A DNA stretch of 64,000 nucleotides from Halorhabdus salina (GTDB lineage Archaea > Halobacteriota > Halobacteria > Halobacteriales > Haloarculaceae). The translations under genes and the position numbers were made by a program. Within the stretch, counting starts at the first letter, position 1. Each line of letters begins with the position of its first letter. Where the stretch lies: positions 484,301 to 548,300 of the forward strand of contig NZ_JACDNP010000001.1 in NCBI RefSeq assembly GCF_013839425.1, in the 5' to 3' direction. Of the stretch, positions 43,436 through 51,942 are shown piece by piece. A model generated the notes under the pieces. It did no database searches. It saw only the letters and a list, made by a program, of their open reading frames with translations, and was not told the DNA's origin.

Positions 43436-43993
43436 ATGAGCAAGCGACTGTTCGTCAGCGTCGACCTCGACGGCCTCGGGGAGAACGTCGCCGCTGTCCA
43501 AGAGCGATTCGACGGTGCATCGGGTCTGAACTTCGTCGATCCCGAGCAGGCCCACCTCACGCTGAAATTCCTCGGCGACACCGATCCGGACCGGATGCCC
43601 GAAATCACCGACGAACTCGCGGCCGCGGTCGACGAGAGCGGCGTCGAGCCCTTCGAGGGGGAATTCGGCGGCCTGGGTGCGTTCCCCAGTACGGACTACA
43701 TCAGCGTCGTCTGGTTCGGCGTCCGGGAGGGGAGCGAGCAACTGACCCGATTGCACGAGGCCATCGAGGAGCGCACGGTCGCGATGGGGTTCGACCCCGA
43801 GGACCACGACTTCACCCCGCACGTCACGCTGGCCCGCATGAACCACGCGGGCGGGAAGGAACTCGTCCAAGACGTCCTGCGAGAGGAGGACCCGACGGTC
43901 GGCACCCTCAAGGTCGAGGCAGTCCGACTGACCGAGAGCGTCCTCACCGACGACGGGCCCGAGTATTCGACCGTCGAATCATTCGAGATCTGA
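43436..43993 (+). CDS. thpR: RNA 2',3'-cyclic phosphodiesterase (ThpR)
   Basis: 185 aa from MSKRLFVSVDLDG. The two HxTx motifs of the 2H phosphoesterase fold are HLTL (40) and HVTL (129). Family enzymes hydrolyse 2',3'-cyclic phosphates on RNA. Start chosen to give the typical N-terminus. Confidence 0.9.
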   Translation: MSKRLFVSVDLDGLGENVAAVQERFDGASGLNFVDPEQAHLTLKFLGDTDPDRMPEITDELAAAVDESGVEPFEGEFGGLGAFPSTDYISVVWFGVREGSEQLTRLHEAIEERTVAMGFDPEDHDFTPHVTLARMNHAGGKELVQDVLREEDPTVGTLKVEAVRLTESVLTDDGPEYSTVESFEI

Positions 43994-44115
43994 GAGGATA
44001 GCAGGGCGCTAAGTATCACGTAACGTCGATTTAGGCGAGCTAAACGACTTAGTCGCACCAAAATTAGTCCGAAAAGTGATAATTGTTAAGTGGCCCACGA
44101 TACTATGGATTCTCG

Positions 44116-44919
44116 ATGGCACTGCTGGCTAATCTCACGCTGGTCTTCGTCGCGGGATTCATCACCGCGTTAGCAACAGGACTGGGTGCGATCCCGTTTT
44201 TCCTGGTCGATGATATCAGCGATCGGTGGTACGTCGGGTTGTGGGGGCTGGCCTCGGGAATCATGCTCGCGGCGTCGCTGTTCGGCCTGATCTTCGAGGG
44301 GCTGGCCGAGGGGACAGCCTTCGAGATCGCCGTCGGGATGGGCGCGGGCGTCCTTCTGGTGATCGTCGCCCACTGGGTGCTCGACGATGTGGACGTCGAC
44401 CCAAAAGAGTACGCTGAAGCCGATTTCAAGAAGCTCGTACTCATCCTGGGTATTCTGACAGTCCACAGTTTCCCCGAGGGTATCGCCGTCGGAGTCTCCT
44501 TTGCCGAACTAGGCTTCGAGGGTGCCGATGGAGTGCTATTGTTCGGGACGACAGTCCCCATTCTGGCGATCTTTATGACAATCGCGATTTCGATCCACAA
44601 TATCCCAGAAGGGGTCGCAATTTCGATCCCGCTTCGCTCGATGGGCGTCTCCGAGTGGCGCATGGCCTGGTGGGCCGTCTTCTCGAGTCTCCCCCAACCC
44701 ATCGGGGCTGTGCTGGCGTTCGCGTTCGTCCGCCTCGCACGGGACTTCCTGCCCTACGGCTTTGGCTTTGCCGCCGGCGCGATGATCTACCTCGTCGCGA
44801 CGGAGTTCATCCCGGAGGCATTAGAGACGGGCGCGCCGCTACCCGGCGATGGTCATCGGGAACTCCTCGGGGGACTAGTCGCCGGTGTGGCGTTGATGGT
44901 GCCGCTGGCATTAGTATGA
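44116..44919 (+). CDS. ZIP-family metal transporter
   Basis: 267 aa from [10 protein letters not shown]. Eight helices; helix IV HSFPEG and helix V HNIPEG are the metal-binding motifs of ZIP (Zn/Fe) transporters. A hydrophilic loop between helices III and IV is short and acidic. Confidence 0.9.
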   Translation: MALLANLTLVFVAGFITALATGLGAIPFFLVDDISDRWYVGLWGLASGIMLAASLFGLIFEGLAEGTAFEIAVGMGAGVLLVIVAHWVLDDVDVDPKEYAEADFKKLVLILGILTVHSFPEGIAVGVSFAELGFEGADGVLLFGTTVPILAIFMTIAISIHNIPEGVAISIPLRSMGVSEWRMAWWAVFSSLPQPIGAVLAFAFVRLARDFLPYGFGFAAGAMIYLVATEFIPEALETGAPLPGDGHRELLGGLVAGVALMVPLALV

Positions 44920-44940
44920 CTCCGGCCAAAAGAACAATCA

Positions 44941-44947
44941 TTTAAAC
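44941..44947 (+). promoter_or_regulatory. TATA box of the rpl39e operon
   Basis: TTTAAAC is 25-31 bases before the L39e ATG, the spacing of a leaderless haloarchaeal transcript. Confidence 0.55.
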
Positions 44948-44971
44948 GGCGACGGCGAACGAACGGATACC

Positions 44972-45124
44972 ATGGGCAAGAAATCCAAGGGCAAAAAGCA
45001 GCGCCTGGCGAAGCTCGAACGGCAGAATAGCCGTGTCCCGGCGTGGGTCATCATGAAAACCGACCAGGACGTACAGCGCAATCCGAAGCGACGTCACTGG
45101 CGACGTAATGATACAGACGAATGA
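44972..45124 (+). CDS. rpl39e: Ribosomal protein L39e
   Basis: 50 aa: [34 protein letters not shown], basic as usual. Its TGA overlaps the L31e ATG (ATGA). First gene of the translation operon. Confidence 0.95.
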   Translation: MGKKSKGKKQRLAKLERQNSRVPAWVIMKTDQDVQRNPKRRHWRRNDTDE

Positions 45125-45399
45125 GTGCCGAAGACTTCGAGGAGCGGGTCGTCACGGTCCCGCTTCGCGACGTGCAAGCTGTTCCGGAAGGCGACCGCGC
45201 CGGGAAGGCGATGTCGCTCGTCCGTGAGCACCTCGCCCAGCACTTCTCGGTCGAGGAGGACACAATCCGGCTTGACCCGTCGGTCAACGAGGCCGTCTGG
45301 GACCAGGGGCGGGCAAACCCCCCGAGCAAGATTCGGATTCGCGCCGCGCGCTTCGAGGAAGCGGGCGAGAACATCGTCGAAGCCGAACCCGCAGAGTAA
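45121..45399 (+). CDS. rpl31e: Ribosomal protein L31e
   Basis: 92 aa: [23 protein letters not shown] and [25 protein letters not shown] match the family end to end. Located at the tunnel exit of the large subunit. Overlaps L39e and is 2 bases from eif6. Confidence 0.96.
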   Translation: MSAEDFEERVVTVPLRDVQAVPEGDRAGKAMSLVREHLAQHFSVEEDTIRLDPSVNEAVWDQGRANPPSKIRIRAARFEEAGENIVEAEPAE

Positions 45400-45401
45400 C
45401 T

Positions 45402-46067
45402 TTGCTCCGCGCGGCCTTCGCCGGTTCGACGTACGTCGGCGTCTACGCTTCGGTCACCGACAAGTGTCTCTTGATCCGCCCTGACGCCGACGACGAACTG
45501 ACAACTGCCTTCGGCGAGGAACTATCCGTCCCGGTCGTCGAGACGACGATCGGTGGTGCAGGCACAGTCGGCGCGCTGGCAACCGGGAACGAAAACGGTC
45601 TGCTGGTCACGAGTCGGCTCACTGACCGCGAACGCGACCGTATCACGGAGGCGATCGACGCGCCGGTCGTCGAGCTCCCGGGTCGGATCAATGCTGCCGG
45701 CAACGTCGTCCTGGCCAACGACAACGGCGCAATCGTCCATCCGGATCTGCCGAGAGACGCCGTCCAGGCCGTCAAAGACGCCCTGGACGTGCCAGTCGAA
45801 CGCAACGATATCGCGGGCGTCCAAACGATCGGGACGGCTGCGGTCGCGACGAACCGCGGCGTGCTCGCTCACCCCCAGGCGACAGACGAAGAACTCGACC
45901 GGCTCGAAGAGATACTTAGCGTTCCGGCCGATGTCGGAACGATCAACTACGGCGGGCCGCTGGTCGGGTCCGGTCTGGTTGCCAACGCGAACGGATACGT
46001 CGTCGGTCAGGACACCACCGGGCCGGAACTTGGCCGAATCGAAAGTGCATTGGACTATATCGACTGA
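45402..46067 (+). CDS. eif6: Translation initiation factor IF6
   Basis: 221 aa with TTG start at 45402 ([20 protein letters not shown]). Repeated penta-fold units such as [24 protein letters not shown]. Anti-association factor binding the 50S subunit. Conserved place after L31e. Confidence 0.95.
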   Translation: MLRAAFAGSTYVGVYASVTDKCLLIRPDADDELTTAFGEELSVPVVETTIGGAGTVGALATGNENGLLVTSRLTDRERDRITEAIDAPVVELPGRINAAGNVVLANDNGAIVHPDLPRDAVQAVKDALDVPVERNDIAGVQTIGTAAVATNRGVLAHPQATDEELDRLEEILSVPADVGTINYGGPLVGSGLVANANGYVVGQDTTGPELGRIESALDYID

Positions 46068-46286
46068 GTTGGCGTCAGTTTTCGGGCAGATGAACCGATA
46101 GAAGGCGGACGGCGAGTGGAGCGGCTGCGGAGCGCCGGAGGCACGAGCGGGGTTCGCCGGACCTGACCGAAAGAGGGTTGGATATTTTGATCGACCGTTT
46201 TCGAGAGTGCGCGCCGCCGGCTCGCAGCTCCGAGCAAAAAAGGTGGATGGGAAGATACTTCCCCGTCGGTCACCGCAATCTTGCAC

Positions 46287-46460
46287 ATGAGTGAGTTTAC
46301 AGTCAACGGGCAGTTTGAGGCCCGCGACGGCTGGCAGACATTCGAGAAAGAGATCGAAGCGGAGAACAAAAACGTCGCTGAAGAGCGGATCTTCGCCGAG
46401 TTCGGCTCCCAACACGGGCTAAAGCGCACCCAGATCGAGATCGAGGGGGTCGACGCATGA
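46287..46460 (+). CDS. rpl18a: Ribosomal protein LX (L18a/L20a)
   Basis: 57 aa: MSEFTVNGQFEARDGWQTFEKEI ... LKRTQIEIEGVDA. Stop overlaps the prefoldin start (ATGA). A 220-base gap after eif6 suggests a separate promoter. Confidence 0.92.
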   Translation: MSEFTVNGQFEARDGWQTFEKEIEAENKNVAEERIFAEFGSQHGLKRTQIEIEGVDA

Positions 46461-46930
46461 GCCTCGGTGGTGGCGGCGGCGGCGGTCAGCAGCAACTCCA
46501 GGAACTAGCCCAGGCGATCGAGGCCATCGAAGACGAGAAACAAGCCCTGCAGACCGAAATCGAGAACCTTCGAACCGAGCAGACCGAAATCGACGAGGCA
46601 ATCGAAGCAATCGATACTCTCGAAACCGGCTCGACTGTCCAGGTTCCACTGGGTGGCGACGCATACGTCCGCGCCGAGATTCAAGATATCGACGAGATTA
46701 TCGTCGGCTTCGGCGCAGACTACGCAGCCGAACAGGGCCAAAACGACGCCGTCGATGTCCTCGAGAACAAGAAAGACACTATCGACGAGCGGATCGAGGA
46801 AGTCAACGAGGAAGTTGCGGAACTCGACGCAGAAAGTGACGAACTCGAAGAGCGCGCCCAACAGATGCAACAACAGCAGATGCAACAGCAGATGCAGACG
46901 ATGCAACAGCAGGAAGAAGGCGACGAGTAG
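46457..46930 (+). CDS. pfdA: Prefoldin subunit alpha
   Basis: 157 aa. Two coiled-coil arms around a beta-hairpin core (VQVPLGGDAYVRAEIQD, IIVGFGADYAAEQ); Gln-rich C-terminus. Part of the hexameric chaperone. Overlaps LX and is 6 bases from ftsY. Confidence 0.94.
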   Translation: MSLGGGGGGGQQQLQELAQAIEAIEDEKQALQTEIENLRTEQTEIDEAIEAIDTLETGSTVQVPLGGDAYVRAEIQDIDEIIVGFGADYAAEQGQNDAVDVLENKKDTIDERIEEVNEEVAELDAESDELEERAQQMQQQQMQQQMQTMQQQEEGDE

Positions 46931-46936
46931 GGCCCA

Positions 46937-48073
46937 ATGTTCGACGGACTTCGCGAAAAACTCGGTCGATTCAGTGACGACGTCGAAGAAGACGTCGACG
47001 AAGACACCGAGGAGGGACGCGACACTACATCGGAGACAGATCCTGCGGAATCCGCCGTGACGGCACCCGAAAACGGGTCAGAAGCCGAGACCGAAACAGA
47101 ATCAACGACCGGCACTGATAGCGAATCAGCCACCGACACGGCTGACGGGCAAGCCGACAATGGCACACCAGCGGACGAGTCGGACCGCGGGATCGGCGAG
47201 CGAGCAAAACTTTTTGCCACCGGCAAGACTGTCATCGACGAAGACGACCTGCAGGCTCATCTCGACGAACTCGAAATCGCGCTGTTGAGTAGCGACGTCG
47301 AGATGAGCGTCGCCGGCGAAATCCTCGATGGGGTCGAGACAAATCTGGTCGGCGAAACGCGCCGACGCCTCCAGAGTACGGGCAATCTGGCCCAGGACGC
47401 ACTCCGGGAGGCGCTGTACGACGTCATCAGCGTCGGCCAGTTCGATTTCGAGCAGCGGATCGCCGAGGCCGAGAAGCCGGTCGTAATCGTCTTCACGGGC
47501 GTCAACGGCGTCGGAAAGACGACCACGATCGCCAAGCTGGCACGCTACCTCGAACAGCACGGCTACTCGTCGGTGCTGGCTAACGGTGACACCTACCGCG
47601 CCGGGGCCAACGAGCAACTCGGCGAACACGCCGAGAATCTGGACGTGCCCTACATCTCTCACGAACAGGGCGGCGATCCGGCCGCGGTCATCTACGACGC
47701 CGTCGAGTACGCCGAAGCCAACGACGTTGACGTCGTCCTGGGCGATACAGCAGGCCGACTCCACACCAGCGAGGGGTTGATGGACCAACTCTCGAAGATC
47801 GACCGCGTGATCGATCCGGACATGACGCTGTTCGTCGACGAAGCCGTCGCCGGCCAGGACGCCGTCACGCGCGCGAGCGAGTTCGACGACGCCGCCGAGA
47901 TCGACGGGACGATCCTCACGAAGGCCGACGCCGATCCGCAGGGCGGTGCAGCGATCTCGATCGCCCACGTGACGGGCAAACCCATCCTCTTTCTGGGCAT
48001 CGGGCAGGGCTATGAGCACCTCGACCCGTTCGACCCCGAGAACGTCGTCGACCAGTTGACGCTCGGCGAGTGA
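46937..48073 (+). CDS. ftsY: SRP receptor FtsY
   Basis: 378 aa. Acidic N-terminal A-domain of about 90 residues, then NG domain: GVNGVGKTTT (about 192-201), GDTYRAGANEQL, DTAGRLHTS, TKADADPQGGAAIS. Binds SRP54 at the membrane in a GTP-dependent way. SRP54, the usual next gene, does not follow here. Confidence 0.95.
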   Translation: MFDGLREKLGRFSDDVEEDVDEDTEEGRDTTSETDPAESAVTAPENGSEAETETESTTGTDSESATDTADGQADNGTPADESDRGIGERAKLFATGKTVIDEDDLQAHLDELEIALLSSDVEMSVAGEILDGVETNLVGETRRRLQSTGNLAQDALREALYDVISVGQFDFEQRIAEAEKPVVIVFTGVNGVGKTTTIAKLARYLEQHGYSSVLANGDTYRAGANEQLGEHAENLDVPYISHEQGGDPAAVIYDAVEYAEANDVDVVLGDTAGRLHTSEGLMDQLSKIDRVIDPDMTLFVDEAVAGQDAVTRASEFDDAAEIDGTILTKADADPQGGAAISIAHVTGKPILFLGIGQGYEHLDPFDPENVVDQLTLGE

Positions 48074-48106
48074 CCACTTTCTAAAGTCCTCAACTACGAG
48101 CGCCTG

Positions 48107-48395
48107 ATGGGCGAGCTACTCGTCGAACAGCGCGGGATCAGCCTCGATACGGGTGGCACGATAGACATCCTTGGCGGGAAGCTGCTGGTCTACGACCACG
48201 ACAGCGAGTTGCTCGTCGACGAGGAATCGATCACGTCCACGACGCCGAGCTGAAGGGCTGTGACGAGTGTGCATACGTCACAGGCCTTACGTGCTAGCGC
48301 GGCCATTCGATCCCGGTACCCCGCGGTTTATCGAGTACACCGGGCACGTCGAACACTACGAGACGACGCTGAATCCCCACGACGAGGGGCATTGA
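48107..48395 (+). pseudogene. Short remnants between ftsY and the LemA gene
   Basis: A 48-codon frame from 48107 (MGELLVEQRGISLDTGGTID...) and a further frame ending at 48395 (FDPGTPRFIEYTGHVEHYETT...) look like pieces of decayed coding sequence. No family recognised. GTTCAAATCC near 48409 is not backed by a tRNA structure. Confidence 0.35.
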
Positions 48396-48482
48396 CGAGT
48401 CGAGTGTTCAAATCCGGGGTGGTATATCGACCAGATCGTCAACCCCCAATGTTAATTACAGAATCAGTCTAACCAAATCGAC

Positions 48483-49076
48483 ATGAATCTGTATCTCCTC
48501 GTCGTCCTCGGATTCGTTGCGATCCTCCTGCTGTATAGCTTGCTCCGATACGTGAGGGAGGCGCGGCTCCGATTGATCGAGGCCCGAGAGCGTTGTCATA
48601 AGAACTGGAGCGATATCGAAGTCCTCATCGAGCGACAACATTCGGAGTTACAGCAATTGGGCGATCTCACCAACGAGCACGTCTCACACGAGACAGCGTT
48701 GCTCGAAACAATTCTCGAAAAGAACGGAAAGCGTATCAAAACGAAAACTCCTGAAGCAGCGGCTGAGTTCATCAATTCACTTCGAGAAGCGAGTGATGAG
48801 ATACATTCCCTGGCTGAGGAATATCCCGAACTCGCATCGGCAGACCGGTTCGAGGAACTCTCGGAATCGATTGTCGATCTGGAACAGCGCCTCGAAAACA
48901 GACGGGAACAGTACAATGCAGCGGTCGCGGCGTACAACGCACGGTTGCAGTCGTTTCCCGAATCGTACTTCGCAGACCAACTCGGATATAGCCGCAGAGA
49001 ACCCTTCGAAGCCTCTGAACGTGCACAGGAAGAGGTCGAACTCCGTGACCGTCTCGACGTAACGACGCGGGACTGA
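48483..49076 (+). CDS. LemA family membrane protein
   Basis: 197 aa. N-terminal membrane helix (LYLLVVLGFVAILLLYSLL), then a four-helix LemA domain with NWSDIEVLIERQ, YPELASADRFEEL and REQYNAAVAAYNARLQSFP. TTAATTAC near 48452 is a possible TATA element. Followed 7 bases on by a GIDE protein, a widely recurring pairing. Confidence 0.85.
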   Translation: MNLYLLVVLGFVAILLLYSLLRYVREARLRLIEARERCHKNWSDIEVLIERQHSELQQLGDLTNEHVSHETALLETILEKNGKRIKTKTPEAAAEFINSLREASDEIHSLAEEYPELASADRFEELSESIVDLEQRLENRREQYNAAVAAYNARLQSFPESYFADQLGYSRREPFEASERAQEEVELRDRLDVTTRD

Positions 49077-49083
49077 AAAGCCG

Positions 49084-49857
49084 ATGGTGGCTGGTACCCT
49101 TCTTGCGGTGGTGATCTATCTCGGTCTCCTGGGCGGATCCGGGCTGTTCGTCGTTGCTGGAGTCATCAGTGTCCGCGATGGTTTCCGGAAGTACCGTGAG
49201 CGAAAAGCGATCACGGACAGGCCTGTCTCGGAGTTAGACTCGGTGGCCATGGGTGACGTTGCGCTACAGGGAACGGCGCTCCCGGAGGGAGCGCGTGAAA
49301 CCGTGCCGATCGGGGAACAACCTGACGCAATCGTCTATCGGATCACTGTCGACGATACGAACAAGCTAGAAGCAGAGCTATTGGCGGACAGACACACCCC
49401 GAGATTCATCATTTCGTCGGGTGAGGACGAGATCCGCGTGGACCCCAGCGAGTTTACCTTCGAGATCGATCAGGAGCACACTTGGTCGAAGACGATCGAG
49501 AGCAGCGATCCGATTCCGCCCGACCTCGAGGCGTACGTCGCAGAACACGACCTCCCCGAACAGGGATTCGATCGGGATCGGCAGTTCCAGTACGAATATC
49601 TCCCCCCGGGTGAGACAATCCACGTCGTCGGACACGCAATCCCCCGGACCGATTCGACTGACCCACGGGAGAAAGGGGTTCTCGTGACGGCCGAACGAGA
49701 CAAGAGTTTGATTTCGAACAAGTCCGTCGAGACGCTGCTCGACGAGCGGCGGCGGGCCGTCATAACTGACGTCACCGTCGGTGTCCTAGAGGGGGGAGTC
49801 GGGCTTGCGGTGTTCCTCTGGTTGTCCGGCATCGCCCAGCTCTTTCTCGGGGTCTGA
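49084..49857 (+). CDS. GIDE-domain membrane protein
   Basis: 257 aa. Terminal membrane helices at both ends with a beta-rich domain between (PVSELDSVAMGDVALQGTALP... as in GIDE, the MULAN-type domain; RDKSLISNKSVETLLDERRRAVITD). Lacks a RING finger. Paired with LemA in many genomes; role in membrane stress or signalling is only suspected. Confidence 0.7.
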   Translation: MVAGTLLAVVIYLGLLGGSGLFVVAGVISVRDGFRKYRERKAITDRPVSELDSVAMGDVALQGTALPEGARETVPIGEQPDAIVYRITVDDTNKLEAELLADRHTPRFIISSGEDEIRVDPSEFTFEIDQEHTWSKTIESSDPIPPDLEAYVAEHDLPEQGFDRDRQFQYEYLPPGETIHVVGHAIPRTDSTDPREKGVLVTAERDKSLISNKSVETLLDERRRAVITDVTVGVLEGGVGLAVFLWLSGIAQLFLGV

Positions 49858-50775
49858 TCAGTCCCAGTCTGTTTCCGAACCAGTCAGACCGAAAGACAGG
49901 CCCGAGAGGACCGCCACTGCGAACCAGACGGAGACAATCCCCAGCGGGATGGCGCCGACAATCAGCACCCATAGAACTTCGGTGGGTGGCTGTGAACCGA
50001 AACTGCTCTCGTAACCCGACTGGAGAACGACGAGCCATACTCCGATACTGAGAGCGTATCCCGCCAATTTCGTCCAGAATCGAACCGTCCGGACGAGTCC
50101 GTGCACCCAGGCTGGATACTCCCGAGCCGGTCGACGGATGGCCGGTATCACCGATCGTAACAACTCGATGAATATTCGGCCAGCGCCCGGGACAGGAATG
50201 TCGTCCGAACGACGAGCCGCCCGGATGTCTTCCCAGCACTCCTCACAATACTCCTCAGGAGCGTCGTCGATCCAGCGTAGTCCTCGACCGCCGGTCATTA
50301 CACAGGACACCGTCGAATCGGAATCGACCCACGACCCGTCGGGCTCACGATGGTTCTCCAGGCCGTGCAATCTACCGGCGATGATGAGGGTTTCTTTGCG
50401 GTATCGCGTACGAATTTTCGTGTCGTCGTCGGTCCATCGCTGCAGTTGCTTGGTCGAAACCAAGCCAGTCTCTCCCCCGACGAACCCGATGCCGAAATAC
50501 TTCGTCGTAGAGGTTTTCGGATCTTCGAACAGCGGATCGTCGGTGACGCCGATACAGAGTGTATCCACAGTTTCGACTGAGTCTGTGAACTGTTCGAGAT
50601 AGTCGGCGGCTGAGAGCATCTCAGCTCCGTTTCCGACCGGAAAGTCGACGGGAGCGCCCTTCGGTGCCGATACGTCTAAGGTCGTCTCGATCGCGTTTTG
50701 GGCGGCTTCACAGGCTGGCCCCCAATCTCGATTGACTGGCACCACTCGGATTGCTCGTGACTGTGCCCCCCTCAT
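49858..50775 (-). CDS. Archaemetzincin-like protein with lost zinc site, fused to a membrane anchor
   Basis: 305 aa from MRGAQSRAIRVVPVNRDWG. The N-terminal 180 residues match archaemetzincin in order: VTDDPLF (78-83), YFGIGFVGGETGLVSTKQL, then the HExxHxxGxxH region, which here reads IIAGRLHGLEN (131-141). Glu, both first His and third His are all replaced; only Gly138 remains. The downstream CVM (158-160) and CEEC (177-180) of the family are kept. Two membrane helices follow at the C-terminus. Therefore probably a pseudo-protease. Convergent on the GIDE gene with no gap. Confidence 0.65.
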   Translation of the reverse strand: MRGAQSRAIRVVPVNRDWGPACEAAQNAIETTLDVSAPKGAPVDFPVGNGAEMLSAADYLEQFTDSVETVDTLCIGVTDDPLFEDPKTSTTKYFGIGFVGGETGLVSTKQLQRWTDDDTKIRTRYRKETLIIAGRLHGLENHREPDGSWVDSDSTVSCVMTGGRGLRWIDDAPEEYCEECWEDIRAARRSDDIPVPGAGRIFIELLRSVIPAIRRPAREYPAWVHGLVRTVRFWTKLAGYALSIGVWLVVLQSGYESSFGSQPPTEVLWVLIVGAIPLGIVSVWFAVAVLSGLSFGLTGSETDWD

Positions 50776-51077
50776 TTGAATGATCAGATGAGACAGCAAT
50801 ACCACCATAAATGTCTCGACTCGCGCCAACCCGTGCTGCGAACGTGACACTTTGTGAATGTTTGATTCGGCGCGATCGATGGTTGATCGATCAGTTTGGC
50901 TGTCCGCCTCTTCGAGGAGACAGCCGTGCACGGCGAGCTACCGGACGGCGCTGAATCCTCTCAGCGAGAGACACTGTCAGAGACACACTTCCCGCACGGG
51001 AGGCGAGCGTGACCGTGTAGTACCGGAGAAGGTGATACTCCCGAATTCTTTTGTGTCAATAGAAAATATAGACAGTC

Positions 51078-51515
51078 GTGTCCCCGGACTCCGTTCCCGT
51101 CCCAAATCCGACTGAAGTCGTTCGCACTGTTCTGGCGGAAACCGTCGATTACGTCTCGCTGCTGGCGACCTGGTTCTGTCTGAACTTCGGGATCGCTGGC
51201 AGAGTGCCGGGAATGGTCCTGGCGGGGACTGCACTCTTCGTGCTGGAACTACTCGACCGTCGACCGTCCATCTGGTCGGCACTTGTCTTTACGGGTGCGT
51301 CGCTGTTCTTCCTGCCGGTAACGATGGTGTGGTTGCTCGTCCCGGGTATGGAGTGGGTGTTCGTGCCGGCCCGGATCGCCGGACTGGCGATGAGTGGGAT
51401 GATCGCGTTCCGGTGGGGGCTACGCGGAACGGGACGACACATCAGAGATACCCTCGACACAGTCGTATCGACGCCCCCGCGAGTGGATCACGAACCCAGC
51501 GAGTCTCGTCGGTGA
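51078..51515 (+). CDS. Small membrane protein with four helices
   Basis: 145 aa, GTG start. Four hydrophobic stretches and a charged C-terminal tail (DHEPSESRR). Unrecognised. The 300-base gap before it (50776-51077) holds no gene. Confidence 0.65.
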   Translation: MSPDSVPVPNPTEVVRTVLAETVDYVSLLATWFCLNFGIAGRVPGMVLAGTALFVLELLDRRPSIWSALVFTGASLFFLPVTMVWLLVPGMEWVFVPARIAGLAMSGMIAFRWGLRGTGRHIRDTLDTVVSTPPRVDHEPSESRR

Positions 51516-51567
51516 CGCCTCGCTATCGGCATCCGATAGGCGTCACCGATTCACTGCCAGAAACCGA

Positions 51568-51903
51568 TCACCGCGTATACGTCCGTACCGATTCGATCCC
51601 TTCGGGGCCGACGACGAAGACGTCCACGAACCCAGTGATCTCCTCGCCGCTCGCATCAAGCAAGCGACCACGGGCCGCGAGTTCGCCCGCACCGTCCTGA
51701 TAGACCGCGTCGATCGGGTGGCTGGTGCGGTCGTCGGGACGCTCCTCGCGCATGAACTGGACGAACCGCTCGCGGCCCTCGAGGGTTCGGTCCGGCCGAT
51801 AGTGAACGAACCCCGGGGCGAGTAGCGACCTCAGCCGGTCGTAGTCGTGGTCGTCAAGTGCCCGGTAGTACGCTCGCACGTCTTCGATGGCGGCCTCAGT
51901 CAT
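51568..51903 (-). CDS. NTF2-like/SnoaL-type protein
   Basis: 111 aa. YYRALDDHDYDRLRSLLAPGFVHYRP and the closing EGIESVRTYT fit the cone-shaped NTF2 fold. Function open: small-molecule isomerase or binding protein. Confidence 0.75.
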   Translation of the reverse strand: MTEAAIEDVRAYYRALDDHDYDRLRSLLAPGFVHYRPDRTLEGRERFVQFMREERPDDRTSHPIDAVYQDGAGELAARGRLLDASGEEITGFVDVFVVGPEGIESVRTYTR

Positions 51904-51942
51904 ACTGTCCTCCAGGCCGTCCCGACGGAAGGAAGGTGTGGC

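Noticed and set aside
48402..48425. tRNA gene suggested by GTTCAAATCC
   Set aside because: No matching T-stem, anticodon arm or acceptor pairing nearby.
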